A program made the position numbers and the translations under genes. DNA of 64,000 nucleotides, from contig OY294070.1 of assembly GCA_958510875.1 (NCBI GenBank), forward strand, positions 1,302,001-1,366,000, given 5' to 3'. Origin of the DNA: Endomychus coccineus (lineage: Eukaryota > Arthropoda > Insecta > Coleoptera > Endomychidae). The notes under the pieces are model-generated. The model was not told where the DNA came from, did not search any database, and saw nothing but the letters and a program-made list of their open reading frames with translations. Positions 24,309 to 36,400 of this stretch are shown one piece after another; position 1 is the first letter of the stretch, and the number at the start of each line of letters is the position of its first letter.

Positions 24309-25574
24309 TCAGATTGGAATAACCTCTGGGACCTGGAAAATATGTGGAAATCAACGGGGGGGTTAAACGAATTGAAAAATAGTTTTTTTTAATTCTTCCA
24401 AGTTGAATATTTGTAATAACGAAAATAAATCCAAATTTTACATCAATTTTTGTAAAAATTGAAATTTTGCCGGGAAAAACTTCACACAACTAATAATTTT
24501 AATTTCTTACCTTAGATAATTCTTCTTTTTCGTTCATTTCAGTTTCATTTTGTGAAAGATCTTCTGCGCTTTCTGCCTCAGATTCCTGCGAGTTATTTTC
24601 TTGGCAATTTAGGATTTCTTCTTTGTCCTCTGAATCCATTTCTTGATCGTTCTTAGTTTTTTCTGCATCTTCCTCATCCTTGTCGCTAGACTAAAATATG
24701 AATTTGTCATAAATCTGATACGAATTGTTCAAATTGTCTAACCTGTATAGGAGCCTCATCGGCAGTTTTAGCTTCATCTTCGCTGGGAGAAGATTCTGAA
24801 TTTGTTCTGTTCGAAACCTGAACACAAAGTGAATTCTTTAGATAATTGACGTGTGAGAATCAAGTCAAATAATAATAGAAATGTTAGCAAACCTACTTCA
24901 CTGTCTTTGTCTTCACTTTTCGGGGCTTTATCTTCAGTACAATCAGAAACTTCATCTTCGGTTCCAGCTGGAGTCTAAAAATAAAAGAAATTATCAAGCA
25001 GGGCTTGATGTATTTTAGTTGAAAAATATGAATTAAAACCATGGTATATTATTACAAGAATCAATATATATTTGAATATATTTCATGTTCAGGTGAGTCC
25101 TGAAAGTGATCACTTGTAGAATATTTGTAATGTCATAAATTAAAAAAATAAACTAATATCTTTGACAGGTATCCTAATGTCATCAACTAAATTATCATAA
25201 TAATAATAAACACTTACATCTGCATTGTTGTCGTCATTGTCATTGTTTGGCTTGTTGTCGTTTTCTCGAAAAAAAATCGTGGGCACGGCCTCTTTTTTAA
25301 GAAGTTTCCTGTTGTAAGATGTTTCTAAATAGCAATCAGGGGTGAAATGGTCACTGCAAATCACAGCATAAACGCTAGAAGTGAAATGTTTCAACCTAAC
25401 CGCTTGGATCCATTTACTCAAAATCTCCGGACGCTTATACGGGAATCTAGAAGCTTAAAATGATAAGCATCTTAAAGTAAACAACGGAATGTTATTGTTT
25501 CACCTGTGAAATGTTATATTTTTATTCGGTCTCCAAGCGTTAAAACAACCGGGTGCACAACAATATTTAACCAT
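24309..25574 (-). CDS. THAP zinc-finger protein with acidic tail
   Basis: Six exons join without a phase conflict: 25504-25574, 25218-25446, 24897-24974, 24743-24817, 24511-24690 and 24309-24332, giving 218 residues. Each internal junction has GT and AG. Residues 1-82 are a complete THAP domain, a sequence-specific DNA-binding zinc finger: MVKYCCAPGC, ITFHRFP, Trp36, CSDHF with Cys54 and His57 as ligands, and the closing AVPTIF box at 77-82. The ligands are Cys5 or 6, Cys10, Cys54 and His57. The remaining 136 residues are rich in Glu, Asp, Ser and Lys, contain no further domain and look disordered. The last exon encodes only VPEVIPI and the stop, so the C-terminus is the least certain part. 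I infer a nuclear DNA-binding role; the target is unknown. Confidence 0.9.
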
Positions 25575-26337
25575 GACGGAAACTATGCATTAACACATTG
25601 CACTGGCACATAAAATCAACATGTATTGGTGTTTTTGTCAGCTTCTCTTCGAGGGCGAATTATTTATTGTCGTCTGGGACGGGTATTAAATCAGCATCAA
25701 TCGCCAAAATCGGTAATCTCAAATCAATATATGCAACTCATAATACAATTTGAGCTATGCTTGTATTGCGGGTTGCCTACATTAAAAGAGAAATGGAAGA
25801 ACTGTCATCACAAAAACAAAACCGCGTCTGTCAATATGAAACAAATAAATGATTTTTATCATTATTGTCATAAATATAAATGAAGGGAAATGTGTTGTAA
25901 AGTGGATGTGTGAAAGATTACTTTGAGGAAACTGATGAAGCGTAAATTAAGGTATTTATTTATTGTTATTCGGGTTTTATTTAGCGAAGTGTTTGTCGAG
26001 ATTTTTTTAAATGATTTGAAAATTTGAATAGATTGTAATTGCTTGATCTACAAATCAAGTAATAATTTGAGTGACAACAAAAATTACGTAAATAAGCATT
26101 CAATGTAGCACAATGTTGAAGAAACTAGTGAGAGCCTTTTTATTAAAAACTTTAATTACCAGTAAAAGCAATCAAATCAGGTTATTACGTATTTTCTAAA
26201 ATGTAAAGTACAAATTTATAAACTATCTGTGCGGTAATGTAATTTTATTTTATCACTAGGTAATACATGTTTATCACTTATCAGTAACATTGCTTGAGAG
26301 CGAATAGAGTAATAATTGCATAATATTGTGCAATATT

Positions 26338-26790
26338 TCACTTTTCGTCGGATATTTCGCTTCTAACCTTCATCAATATTTCTCCTAGAATATTCTTGCC
26401 GGCACCTTTGCATCTCTCGTGACTGCAACTACAATCACCCCAAAACTGGTCGTGCCAATTATTACCCTCGATTAAAGGTGCATTTTTGGTGTCCAGTAGT
26501 TTTTGTTTCAAATCAGGATCGGTGAATTTAGTTCTGATTATTGTAGTCATAATATCCAGTTTTGCTGATTCCCAATCCGGTCTAAGTGTGACTTTCTGTC
26601 CCAGTTTTTTCGCAGACGCCGGCGATTTAGCCGTAAGTAATTGGTGTCTTTCTGTTTCGTCTGAAGTTTTCGCCGCTTGGAAAGCATGTTCGACTGTAGG
26701 ATAATCGACACCCTCGTATTCCACCTTCAATTTATAGAAATTCGATAAGAATTCGTATTCACCGCGGAAATTTCGTATTTCGGATGTCAT
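26338..26790 (-). CDS. NADAR-domain protein (YbiA-like)
   Basis: An uninterrupted 150-codon gene with no intron. The family signatures are complete: FLSNFY at 15-20, YPTVEHAFQAAKT near 31-43, a middle block with RPDWESAKLDIM, and the C-terminal WHDQFWGDCSC then GKNILGEILMKVR. NADAR proteins (DUF1768, bacterial YbiA, and the N-glycosidase part of riboflavin-pathway fusions) cleave N-glycosidic bonds. Some were reported to remove ADP-ribose from guanine in DNA. Which substrate this protein uses cannot be read from sequence. The length matches stand-alone family members. The ATG at 26788-26790 is the first in frame. An extra Cys-rich stretch (DCSCSHERCKG) sits in the conserved WG loop. It lies 760 bp upstream of the THAP gene on the same strand. 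Confidence 0.93.
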   Translation of the reverse strand: MTSEIRNFRGEYEFLSNFYKLKVEYEGVDYPTVEHAFQAAKTSDETERHQLLTAKSPASAKKLGQKVTLRPDWESAKLDIMTTIIRTKFTDPDLKQKLLDTKNAPLIEGNNWHDQFWGDCSCSHERCKGAGKNILGEILMKVRSEISDEK

Positions 26791-26799
26791 GGTTTATGT

Positions 26800-27290
26800 T
26801 CACACACACTATCAATAAAATCACTGGAGAAATCCACGTAGCGTGAACAAACCGTACCGTTAATCCACAGGTCGGTCTACAGTAGACCTTTCCTGTATTA
26901 TTGTGAACTTGTGAAGTGAACCTTTTGAGTTCCCCCACTCATTGTATAGTAAAAAGTGGGAAATGCGTTTACGCATTGGTTGCAGGCCGAAGGTAACTAG
27001 GTAACTCATCTCAATCATACGTTTTGGTTTGGACACAAACTGCAGTGGCGGCTCGTGAACTTTTTAAGAGAGGAGGCTAAAACGTTTTTGTAAAAATATA
27101 CTCTATTCAGCCAATTAATTTAACCTTTGCACAGCGACCGTACCAGCTACTTCAGTGACAAAATTAATTGTTGCCAAGCAAGAACCAACGTGGAGGTGTA
27201 TAGTTTCTCTTGGCAAAACATTTTTTGTTCGTTTTTTTTTTTTGAAATTTTTCATAATTTGTTTTTTTTTGAAATTTGTATAAACTTTTT
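26800..27290. other. upstream region of NADAR gene and start of a repeat
   Basis: About 250 bp upstream of the NADAR ATG should hold its promoter; no element can be named. From about 27041 (CAGTGGCGGCTCGTGAAC) the sequence looks repeat-derived: a partly complementary phrase (GAGGCTCGTGGCCTGTC) appears at 29100, on the other side of Helentron B. A hAT-like pair of ends is possible but not demonstrated. Confidence 0.3.
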
Positions 27291-28585
27291 TAAGCTATTG
27301 CATATAGCTTTTATCGCGGGCTTTGAGCGCGGCGACCGAATCAAGAAAAAAAACACAAATACCGTAACGGAAATAGCTTAACGAAATATCCTGACACCCA
27401 CCATTCCGCCTACCATGTAGCTCGGCCGAGCTTAAAATTGTCGAAATGTTTCGAAGTGTTAACTTTGAACATTTTAAAAGGTCGTGATAGCACCAAACTG
27501 GGTCGAAAACTGTTTTGAATTGGTTAATTTTCGATAAATCGAATGACGTTCACGTGAGAAGCGCGTAGCTCGCGAGTTAGAAAAGTTCAAATTTACGGTA
27601 CATAGAACGTCTTAACGAAGACTTTTCGCTCCATGTCGTTAGTTTATGAACGGGGCCAACTAAATAGCATAGTCTCGGGCCCCAAAATGTCGATTAAATA
27701 GGAAAATTTAATTAAAACAGTTTCAGGTATTCTCAGCTGTCACCTGCTAGCAACTGACGTGCCACGTACGAAAGGGAATTTTCTAGCTACTTAAATATAC
27801 CGAAAGCGGGTAAAAGCTATCGGCCCATAGCCCAAAATACTTTATTACAACTGGCGCCGACCGCACGGGGTTCGAAACGGCTCCAAATTAACAAAATAGA
27901 GGTAAAATGTATAAACTTTAACTTACGTGCAGCGAGCTCCTGGAGGCATATGTCAAAATGTTTGCGTTCGTAGCTGATTACATAAGACGTCTGGCGTTCA
28001 TGCAATTGTGTTTTTATACAATTCGAACCTTCTAATTTCGATAGGCCACGCGAAAATCCCGGAGCCGGAAGCGTTATCGAGATCTGAACGTTAAAACTTT
28101 CGTATAAAATTGTGTTTGCAAGTAACTGTCACCATAGATAACCATCTACTACATACCGGTTGCTTGTCACAGAATAATCTTCATAGAGATCAAGATGATA
28201 CTCTTACGTGACGCCTTTTATGTTTCCCCTACGTGGCGTCTTTTGGTACTACACTATATGATCAACAGTCGATAGAAAATTTGATTTTGAGGAAAACAGT
28301 TCCTATTAACATATATGCAGACGCTTAGTTTTTGAGATACAGGGTGTTGAAATTGAAACAAAAATTTCGTTTTTTGCAAATATCTCCGGAACTGTTTATC
28401 GTACAGAAAACATCTTTTGCGAACATTTTCTACTCATAGCAAGCTATGTTCTATGCGATCAAAAATTTTTTACTCATAATTCGTGAAGATTTTGAAAGGG
28501 TAGTGGATGTTTTTCTGCCCAACCTTTTCCAGTGGCGTAGTGCTATGCAATAGCTTTACCGCGGCAGTCCCCGAGTGCCACACGT
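27291..28585 (+). mobile_element. Helentron copy B, non-coding
   Basis: The 5' end TAAGCTATTGCATATAGCTT with CGACCGAATCAAGAA matches copies A and C. The 3' end TGCTATGCAATAGCTTTACC to GAGTGCCACACGT at 28585 is the same as in A and C. No helicase or endonuclease remains. The interior consists of repeat X in reverse orientation (about 27440-28090) and, at about 28250-28540, AT-rich sequence with ATACAGGGTGTTGAA that resembles the arm of a long-inverted-repeat mariner. Confidence 0.7.
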
Positions 28586-29099
28586 TTCATTTTTTTTATA
28601 TATTAACGGAATTTTACGGTCTTTAGTTTGCGAAAAATGATCAATAATATTATCATAAAATGTATCATTTTGTTTTAAGTGTTTTACTAAAGAAACTTTT
28701 TGTTAATAACTCACCGAACAGATAAATTATAACTTAACCTTACATCGCGTGGCGAAACAAAAACAATAACTGACGGAGCACGTGTCGCTGCCTCAGCAAG
28801 TATCGTATTTCATACGACCGACCGAGTTCGTACGAGAAGCTAGCCTACATAGAGTGTTGCCATATTCGCTGTTTTACCCTATTCGGCAATTGAACTGGTT
28901 GGAAAAACGGCAACTGTGTTGACCACACGTATTTAGCGTTTGAGATATATAGAGAATCTAGCCTCTGGCCACTGTTGCCAGATTAAAAACAACTACTGAG
29001 AACGGGGAATTATTTGTAAAATTTAAAGAATTATCAGAGAAACAGGAAATGAAATGGAGAATGATCATTAAGATAAATTGGTGAGGAGGCTGAGCCTCC

Positions 29100-29990
29100 T
29101 TCGAGGCTCGTGGCCTGTCATGATCCCTGTTACGACTTTTATTTTTTCCCTATTTGGTGCTTGGTGCTAATAGGTTTGTCGTGTTCTTTTGTTACACGGG
29201 GCTTTGATGTATTTCTTCCCATGTTGGTTTCCTGGAATTTTTTCCCGGTATTCTTTATGGTTTTCCATGGTCCAGTCTTCTAGACATTCGTGCTGTACGT
29301 TTTCGTACCACCCGTGGTTTGTTCTGGACCTGGAGAGTTCTCCGACCCTCTTATTGCAAGTTCGTCGGCTTTTTTATTGCCTGTCGTTCCCTGATGTCCC
29401 TGCACCCATATCCTGATTTCTCATTGCCTTAAGTGCAGTCTGACTGTGTCAATATGTGGATATGCTAATCTTCGATGGCTCTCCGATAGTTTTCCTTCAC
29501 ACATTGGGGGATTGAATATACCTCTGCTTGGAAGACCCAATTAATAGCTGCAGCCAGTCTTTGGGTTTCTTGAGTATACTCCTGCACCTGCACCTCCTTC
29601 AGTCTTAGATTCGTCTGTTACCAGATCTTTTCATGTATAATGTCGCCCAGGTTTGTATGTTCCCATTCAGTCCTTTATGGTAGTGATACCCTGAATGTGT
29701 TGTTAAAAGAGTATCGCTTTGGAATGTGATCTGTTCTCATGCCTAACACGACCCTGGTCACGATTTTTACGATGCTCATGTGTACTGGCCCAATGTGAAC
29801 ATTCTCCAGTGTATTTTGTATTTTGCCTCTCCTTGGAATACCAATTGGGGGGAGGTAATCCCAGTAGTGTCTCCATTGGTGCAGCGGGCGTAGATTTCAT
29901 GGCCCCTGTGATCCCAAGACATGCAAGTCTTTGGACCTTGATTAGTCTTGTTGTGTTTTAGGCCACCATACCAAAGAGGCGTATGTCACA
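29100..29990 (-). pseudogene. non-LTR retrotransposon relic, RT end and RNase H
   Basis: On the minus strand, in shifting frames, the order is VTYASLVWWPKT, a block with GAMKSTPAAPMETLLGLPP, then ESKTEGGAGAGVYS and GTTGNKKADELA. This is the end of the reverse transcriptase followed by the RNase H domain as in I/Jockey-type elements of insects. Many frame changes are present, so the relic is old. The plus-strand open frames here are shadows. Confidence 0.75.
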
Positions 29991-30404
29991 AGTTGTCGCC
30001 TAAACAGTTTTTAAACTTGTTCTTACATCTATGAAAATGTTTTTGGTATTTAGAAAACTAAGAAATTTAGAAAAATTGAGGAATTTATTAATTATTGTTG
30101 GATCATAACAAAGTGTAAGTTCAGAATTTGGTAGTATAACCTAGGATGGATGAGTTTTCTCAGATGCTCTAGGATTATTGTGTAGTTAATCATTCCAAAA
30201 TTGAGATTTGGAGGGCAGCTTGTAGTTTTAGATGTTTTATAAAGTACTCTATTGCAAGTTTGTAGAATTATTTTACCAATTTTAATTGTATATTTCATTT
30301 TATACTATTATTTTAATTATCTCTCTGTGTTCTAACGTTTTCCACGGCTACTCAAGGTACCTTTGTAATTTGAATGAATAAACTATCGATCTAGTTTCAA
30401 GTTC

Positions 30405-30485
30405 ACTTATACTGGTGAAAGGTCCTCAATACCTTTAACAGTATTTTTAGTGGACAAGGGTGATTGTTTCTTATTTATAGTTATT
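30405..30485 (+). repeat. Penelope-end-like tail
   Basis: ACTGGTGAAAGGTCCTCAAT followed by CAGTATTTTTAGTGGACAAG and GGTGATTGTTTC matches the tail at 37375-37470 and, inverted, at 11470-11575. No coding sequence accompanies it. Confidence 0.45.
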
Positions 30486-30835
30486 GTAATTTCTGTTAAA
30501 AAAGAAATAATTTTCCTCCATACGTAAAGACGGAAGGATCGCTTATTCTGTGTAGTTTGTAGCGGGGATATTACTATTTGAAAGCCATTTCTTTAGAACG
30601 TTTATCGACTCAGGTATTGGGGTATTTGCAACAAAATGGTTAGTAAAGTAACTTCCAAATCGGTTGAAAGATTTTAAACTTGAACCTCGTGATGTGCTGG
30701 ATTCGAAATTGACAGGCTGTGGTTAAATCCACACTTCTTGAAAATCAGTTATTTTAATTTAGGAGTAACAAACATATTTGTAATTATATCATTATATAAT
30801 ATTTACAACTTAATACTGGATAACAATAATTATTA

Positions 30836-31629
30836 CTACACCTTATAAATCCAAACAGTGTCAATGCCATAACCTATAGACTTGTAAGGTACTTTATTAG
30901 GTAGCGGAAACCTGCATGCTATAATTTGACAAGTTTTATTGCATTCTTTGTCAAATTTCTTCTCAAGATCTTGCATCTAAAATTAGGTTAGGTTGCAATG
31001 GTGTTTCATATTAGTTTGTTGTACATTAAATGTAATTATTACCATTTGCTCTACTCCGAAAATAACTATGTTATCGTATTTCGACAAGTTATACGTCCAT
31101 AAATCTTTCCTGTAAAAATTGGTGTGTTTGTATAAACCTTTCCTAGCAGCGTCTAATTTCGAATAAACCACCAGCCATGGATTCAATTCCACACCATCAG
31201 AACGGAAATCAAGTTTTGCAGTTTCTATCGAAAATAAGATTGATGATAAAATTGATTCGTTAATATTATTTTCAATAGTAAACCTAAAACAATTCTGCCA
31301 TCTCCCGAGCCCAAATCCAATAGGGTACCTTTACGACCTCTCAAAGCGGCAAGAATATTTGTAATTTGATCGTTGGTAGCCGGGATGTAGGGTAAACAAA
31401 ATTTACGAAAAGCTGGATTAACGAATGGTATACAAATCACTGTGAGTCCGACGGCGATTCCTCCTGAAATTTGAATTCATTTTATAGCACATAATGTAAC
31501 GCTCATTCGTTCCATTCTACGATTGAAAATTTTATAACCTGTTAATCCTAAAAGTATTTGACCTGCTGTTGATATTCGATTGCTTTCCTTATTAACGTTT
31601 GAAGTGGTTTCTAAATCCAACGAATTCAT
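30836..31629 (-). CDS. ATPSCKMT: ATP synthase c-subunit lysine methyltransferase (FAM173 family)
   Basis: Four exons join in phase: 31539-31629, 31284-31463, 31043-31224 and 30836-30976, giving 197 residues. The family enzyme, an S-adenosylmethionine-dependent mitochondrial membrane protein, trimethylates a lysine of the ATP synthase c ring. A membrane anchor lies at about 24-44 (ILLGLTGGIAVGLTVICI). It is followed by the pre-methyltransferase segment FCLPYIPAT, motif I in LLDLGSGDGRIV at 78-89, the acidic end of the next strand in GVELNPWLVVYS near 101-112, IVIFGVEQMMQDLEKKF, and CRFPLP near the end. The protein stops after VWIYKV, a usual family end. The residues between motif I and VELNPW (ETAKLDF) are encoded across an exon junction and fit the family. 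Confidence 0.94.
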
Positions 31630-33480
31630 TGATATAAGGTTAATTGAATAATCTCGAAGAATATAACTCGGTAGTTCAAATGTCCAATATTTAAAAATTG
31701 AGGTTATATTTCAAACTATAGAGAATTTAAACCGTTTAGCACCTACAGAATCAAGTTAAAACATAGAAGAATCCAATTGCTATACAATCACAAATTCTCA
31801 TACATCAAGGCGACGGTCTTGTTACACATATTGTGTATTCAAACATTAATTTAGAACTTTCATGTTACATTCGCGAAAGAAATTAAAAATGTATACACAA
31901 AAGACCATCTTCTGTCTGTAACATAGATATTTCATTTGCCAAACCACAGAACATATGCATATATCGCAGCTGGCGAGTGATTTAAGTTCATTCTATGGTT
32001 TGAAGTTCTAACTTTTCAGTGATCAAAACCTAATTCGAATCTCGGCGGGAATTTTGAATTTCTCACGAGTATTTTGAGTTTTCACTTAAATGTGTATTGT
32101 TCGAAAGTAGCTTTGCTGAAATTCTAAAAAAACTACTATTCAATAAAACAAATATGATTCAGCAAATTTTTATTTAAACTGGTACAATTTAAAAGTTAAC
32201 AAGTCTCCTTGTTTCGAAAATATCAATCTTAAATTAGACTATGTTAGATTTTGTATAGATATACAAAATAAATGCGATTTAATATTAAATAAATATGAGG
32301 AAATTCAATTATATTATACTTTGGTTTTAGTTTTTTTTTATTTGTCTAGATTACAACAAAGGTTTTGATTTCAAATAAATTCTATTAATATTATATAAAA
32401 TCTTTTAAAACTTATGACTTATCTCTTAGCATTATCTATAAGACTTAAAATTGAAAAGAATGTGCTTGAAACTATTTTCCTATTGAAAAAAAGACATTTG
32501 TTTCATTTTCTGAATTTTTTACTAAAAAATGTGGTATTTATTTATTTCGATTATTCCGGTTGAACTGTGAACTGAAATAAATACTGATAAATTTCAGTGT
32601 TTTCTTTCAGTAGTTTTATTCATCATTTCAAAGAAATAAAACAAAAATTTTCGCGATTCAAGCGAAATGAAAAAAGTTTGACAAATGATGATAAACCTTG
32701 GTTTTTACGTTTATTGTTGCATTCAAACCACTTTTCATTTTCATTGCGAAGCAAAAACGATAAAATCAAACAAATACCTTGAAACAATAGAAAATTTCGA
32801 ATTTTAGGAATGATTTTCTCGAGTAAAAAAAATGATTTCTGTTAGTAATCGCATTTAAATAATACTGCTGATGGTTAAGTCGCAAACGTAATACTTTAAT
32901 CATTGTTAGATATATTGTTCAACAATTATATATTTATGCAATTGCTGCTGGAACCATTTTTTTTCCATATATACGAACGACAACAAAAAAAAGAGTTATT
33001 TAGCACGTGAATAATATCTTTTCAGCAGCATCAAGTTTCCAATAACAAATAACTATAATCAATCAGATCCATAACAGCTTAACATTATTGCAAGCGAAAT
33101 TAAATCGTCCAATTACTTAATTAATTGTCATCATTGAGAATATTAATATTTTGAAAGTTAAATTATAAATATTCTGATCGTATGTTCCAGGTACAGTTTG
33201 AGTGACGGAAAATTCGACATTACTGCTCCCAATTCCTGGTTTCAATGAAAAAAGATTGTTCCAAAACGATGAAAGACGCCTAGAAAATTGAAATGATCTC
33301 CAGTAAGTACTAACTCAAATAGTAGAGATCTTTTTCGATAAACTGTGCAAAAATGCGTGTAGATATTTAATGTGAAACTATCTCTACTCATACGAAACCG
33401 TACCTAACTCCCTAACCTAACAAATCGTAGTTTCAAACACATCCTAGAACATGTAATGTAAAGTCCGACGAATTACGCAA
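31630..33480. other. intergenic DNA, no gene seen
   Basis: AT-rich sequence between ATPSCKMT and the 3' end of ceramide synthase. It should contain the ATPSCKMT promoter just above 31629 and the ceramide synthase 3' UTR below 33500. No element could be recognised. Confidence 0.5.
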
Positions 33481-33499
33481 AATTCGGTTGACCGTTCAA

Positions 33500-36400
33500 T
33501 TACTGCGATTTGGAATCCTCGCTGTAGTCGTCGCTGCTGGATCGGATGTCGCCTTCCATTTGACCGGCGTTGACCGAATTGTACGCAATCTTCAAGATCA
33601 AATAAGTCCAGAAACAGTGCAACACGAACAGCAACAACAACAACGCGTTGAATATGTAGTAGGCGGGGAACATCGGTACGATCTTTGGGGCTTCTATGCT
33701 CGTGCTGTAATGCGATATTATGGCACCGTTAAATATGCGAAAAAAAAATATTAAACTCGTCCAGATTATTAAAGGAACCTACCCCATGGGACAAACAGAT
33801 TTTACAATGATGGTCGAGTCTCTTCTTAGAGAGAAACTACAATTTTTTTTACACAAATTATATAACAAAGTTTCACTATAAATAAGAAAACATAACCCTT
33901 ATCCTTATATCCTTATACTGTGAATTTAATTAAAAAATGGGATTTTTGGGTCGCTGAACATGAATCCGAGGTCATTTTCCCGGAAAACTCATTCTATGGG
34001 CTGAAAATTAGGGAAATTTTCAAACAAAATTGCTCATTTTTCACGCGATTATCGTTTTATACATAAAAGATGTTGGCAGTCGCGTTATTCGATCCAAAGT
34101 AGACCAAAATAGAAAAATTTGCGGAAAAATGTGGAAAACCTGAAAAGGAAATCTTTCCACGTCAATGGAATTATCGTGTGATAAGTCGCTATAGGGTTTT
34201 TGTAGTCGATAATTACGAATTTGACATCAAAAACGTTTGAAAATAACATTATGTGGAAAATGAAGAAACATAAAAAAATACAAGCATCTTTGTTTTAATT
34301 TATACAAGTTTGTAACTGTTTATTTAAAGCTGCAATATTGAAATTTGTAAATTTCTTCGATTTTCCGAAATGTTGAAACAATTATTTTTTTTGACATTGC
34401 TTTTAATTTTTGTAATTTAACATGCACATCGAAACACACAAATACTAATCAACACGACATTCGAAAAATTACATTAAAATGAGATTTCATAACAAAAATT
34501 TCTTCATTTTCCCGGAAAATGATATTTTTCAATTTTTTAATCAAATTCGTAAACGGCTATTACAAAAACCCCTATACCGACTTAACACACGATAATTTCA
34601 AGGACGTGAACAGATTTTCTTTTCAGGATTTCCACAGTTTTCCGCAAATTTTCCTAATTTTGGTCTACTTTGGATCGAATAACGCGACTGCCAACATCTT
34701 TCATGTCTAAAACGATAATCGCGTGAAAAATTAGCAATTTTGTATGAAAATTACGAAAATTTCACGGTCTTCAGCCCATTGAATCAGTTTTCCGAGAAAA
34801 TGAGCACGGATTCATGTTCAGCGAACCAAAAAACCCATTTTTTGAATAAATTCAAAGTTATCTTAACAAAGAGGGTGAAAATAGGGTTAATTTAGCAGTT
34901 AGGGCACAACAAACCCTATAGCGACTTATCACTCGATAATTTCAAGGACGTGGAAATATTTTCTTTTCAGGATTTCCACAGTTTTCCTAGTTTTGGTGTA
35001 CTTTGGATCGAAATACGCGACTGCCAACATCTTTCGTGTATAAAACGATAAAGGCGTGAAAAATGTACGATGTTGTATGAAAATCACGAAATTTCCATGA
35101 TTTTCAGATAATTGAATGAGTTTTCCGGGAAAATGACCACGGATTCATGTTCAGCGACCCAAAAAACCCATTAAAAAAAATAGATTCAAAGTTATCTTAA
35201 AGAAGAGGGTGAAAATAGGGTTAATTTAGCGTTTAGGGGTGAATGGGAGGCTCAACCCATACGAATGATTTAAACCGCCCACAGAACTTTATGCAAAAAG
35301 AATTTTTTTGATACGACCTCTTGCTTTTTTTTTAAAGTTCCCCAGCTTATTGACTGGACTATTTGTCAATAAAAAAATATGAAATAATTATCATCCTGAA
35401 TATTCGAAATGAGATATACTTACTTTCTGATAATCCATCCCGGAAATATTATTATCCTAGTCACGATCCAGAGTACGGTGAAAATAGCAAATATGGCGTC
35501 GCAAACTTTCTGATATCCGGAATATTTCGCCATTTTGGCGGCCTGAAAAGAAAATGTCACTTGTAAAGCACCATAACAGTTGGGTCAGTTCGAATTTCGA
35601 ACACAACATTTCCAATTCAATTTAGAGTGGTATTTATGAGGGTAAGGTGAAAAGTTCCTGAAAAATGAAACAATAAATTATTTATTAGGTCAAAACTCAT
35701 TTTATTTCTCAACATAATCTCCTTGTAGCCTGATACGATTTCGGCAATCCTTCTAAATAGGCGTTTGTTTCAGCGATGACCTCATCGTTGAGCCAAATCT
35801 CTTTTCGCCGAGCCTTCAAGTTTGGAAATAGTTAAAAATCGCAGGGAACCAAATCTGGAGAATATGGTGGATGACTAACCAATTCGTAGGGCAATTATGC
35901 CATTGACTGTATATTTTTCAAGCCTTTCAAATCGTGGCGATCTAGTGCCGTATATAATTGAATAAAATCGACTTACCTCGAGGAATATATCGGCCAAATC
36001 GTGCACGACCAGGACCAAAGTGCCCACTCTGAACACGTTCACTATCCAAGACAGGCACATGAGGATGATGGTGGCGAAATGATGGATGAACATCTGCCAA
36101 AAGTCCTTTCGTTTGACGTCGAAAAACTGGCTAATGCACAGCGACCAGTAGAAAGCCATAGAGATCATATAATACCACCAGATGTCGTTGGTAACCGACT
36201 GATGCGGAAAACCTACCCTATACACACAAAAAAGACGTAATGTAGACGACTGCATCAGACACTATTGCTATGCAGCTCGCTATCCAATGGAAAGAAAGCT
36301 GTTTTGATTCGGTGAATATCGGATAAAATTTAGCCCCCTCTATACTATAATTAATTGTTCTTTATATCAACTTCAAATTGATCTATCTGTTTGACCGATA

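Noticed and set aside
25626..25883. Plus-strand open frame of 85 codons between the THAP and NADAR genes
   Set aside because: No recognisable motif and it begins upstream of the divergent THAP promoter; most likely chance.
27041..29115. Possible hAT element with CAGTGGCGGCTCGTG end
   Set aside because: The right-hand counterpart is only partly complementary, the 8-bp duplication is not visible and no transposase is present.
33488..33754. Plus-strand open frame of 88 codons with a Gln run
   Set aside because: It is the opposite strand of the last ceramide synthase exon; the Gln run is the complement of Leu codons.
36001..36240. Plus-strand open frame of 79 codons
   Set aside because: Shadow of ceramide synthase exon 4, whose minus-strand frame has the TLC motifs.
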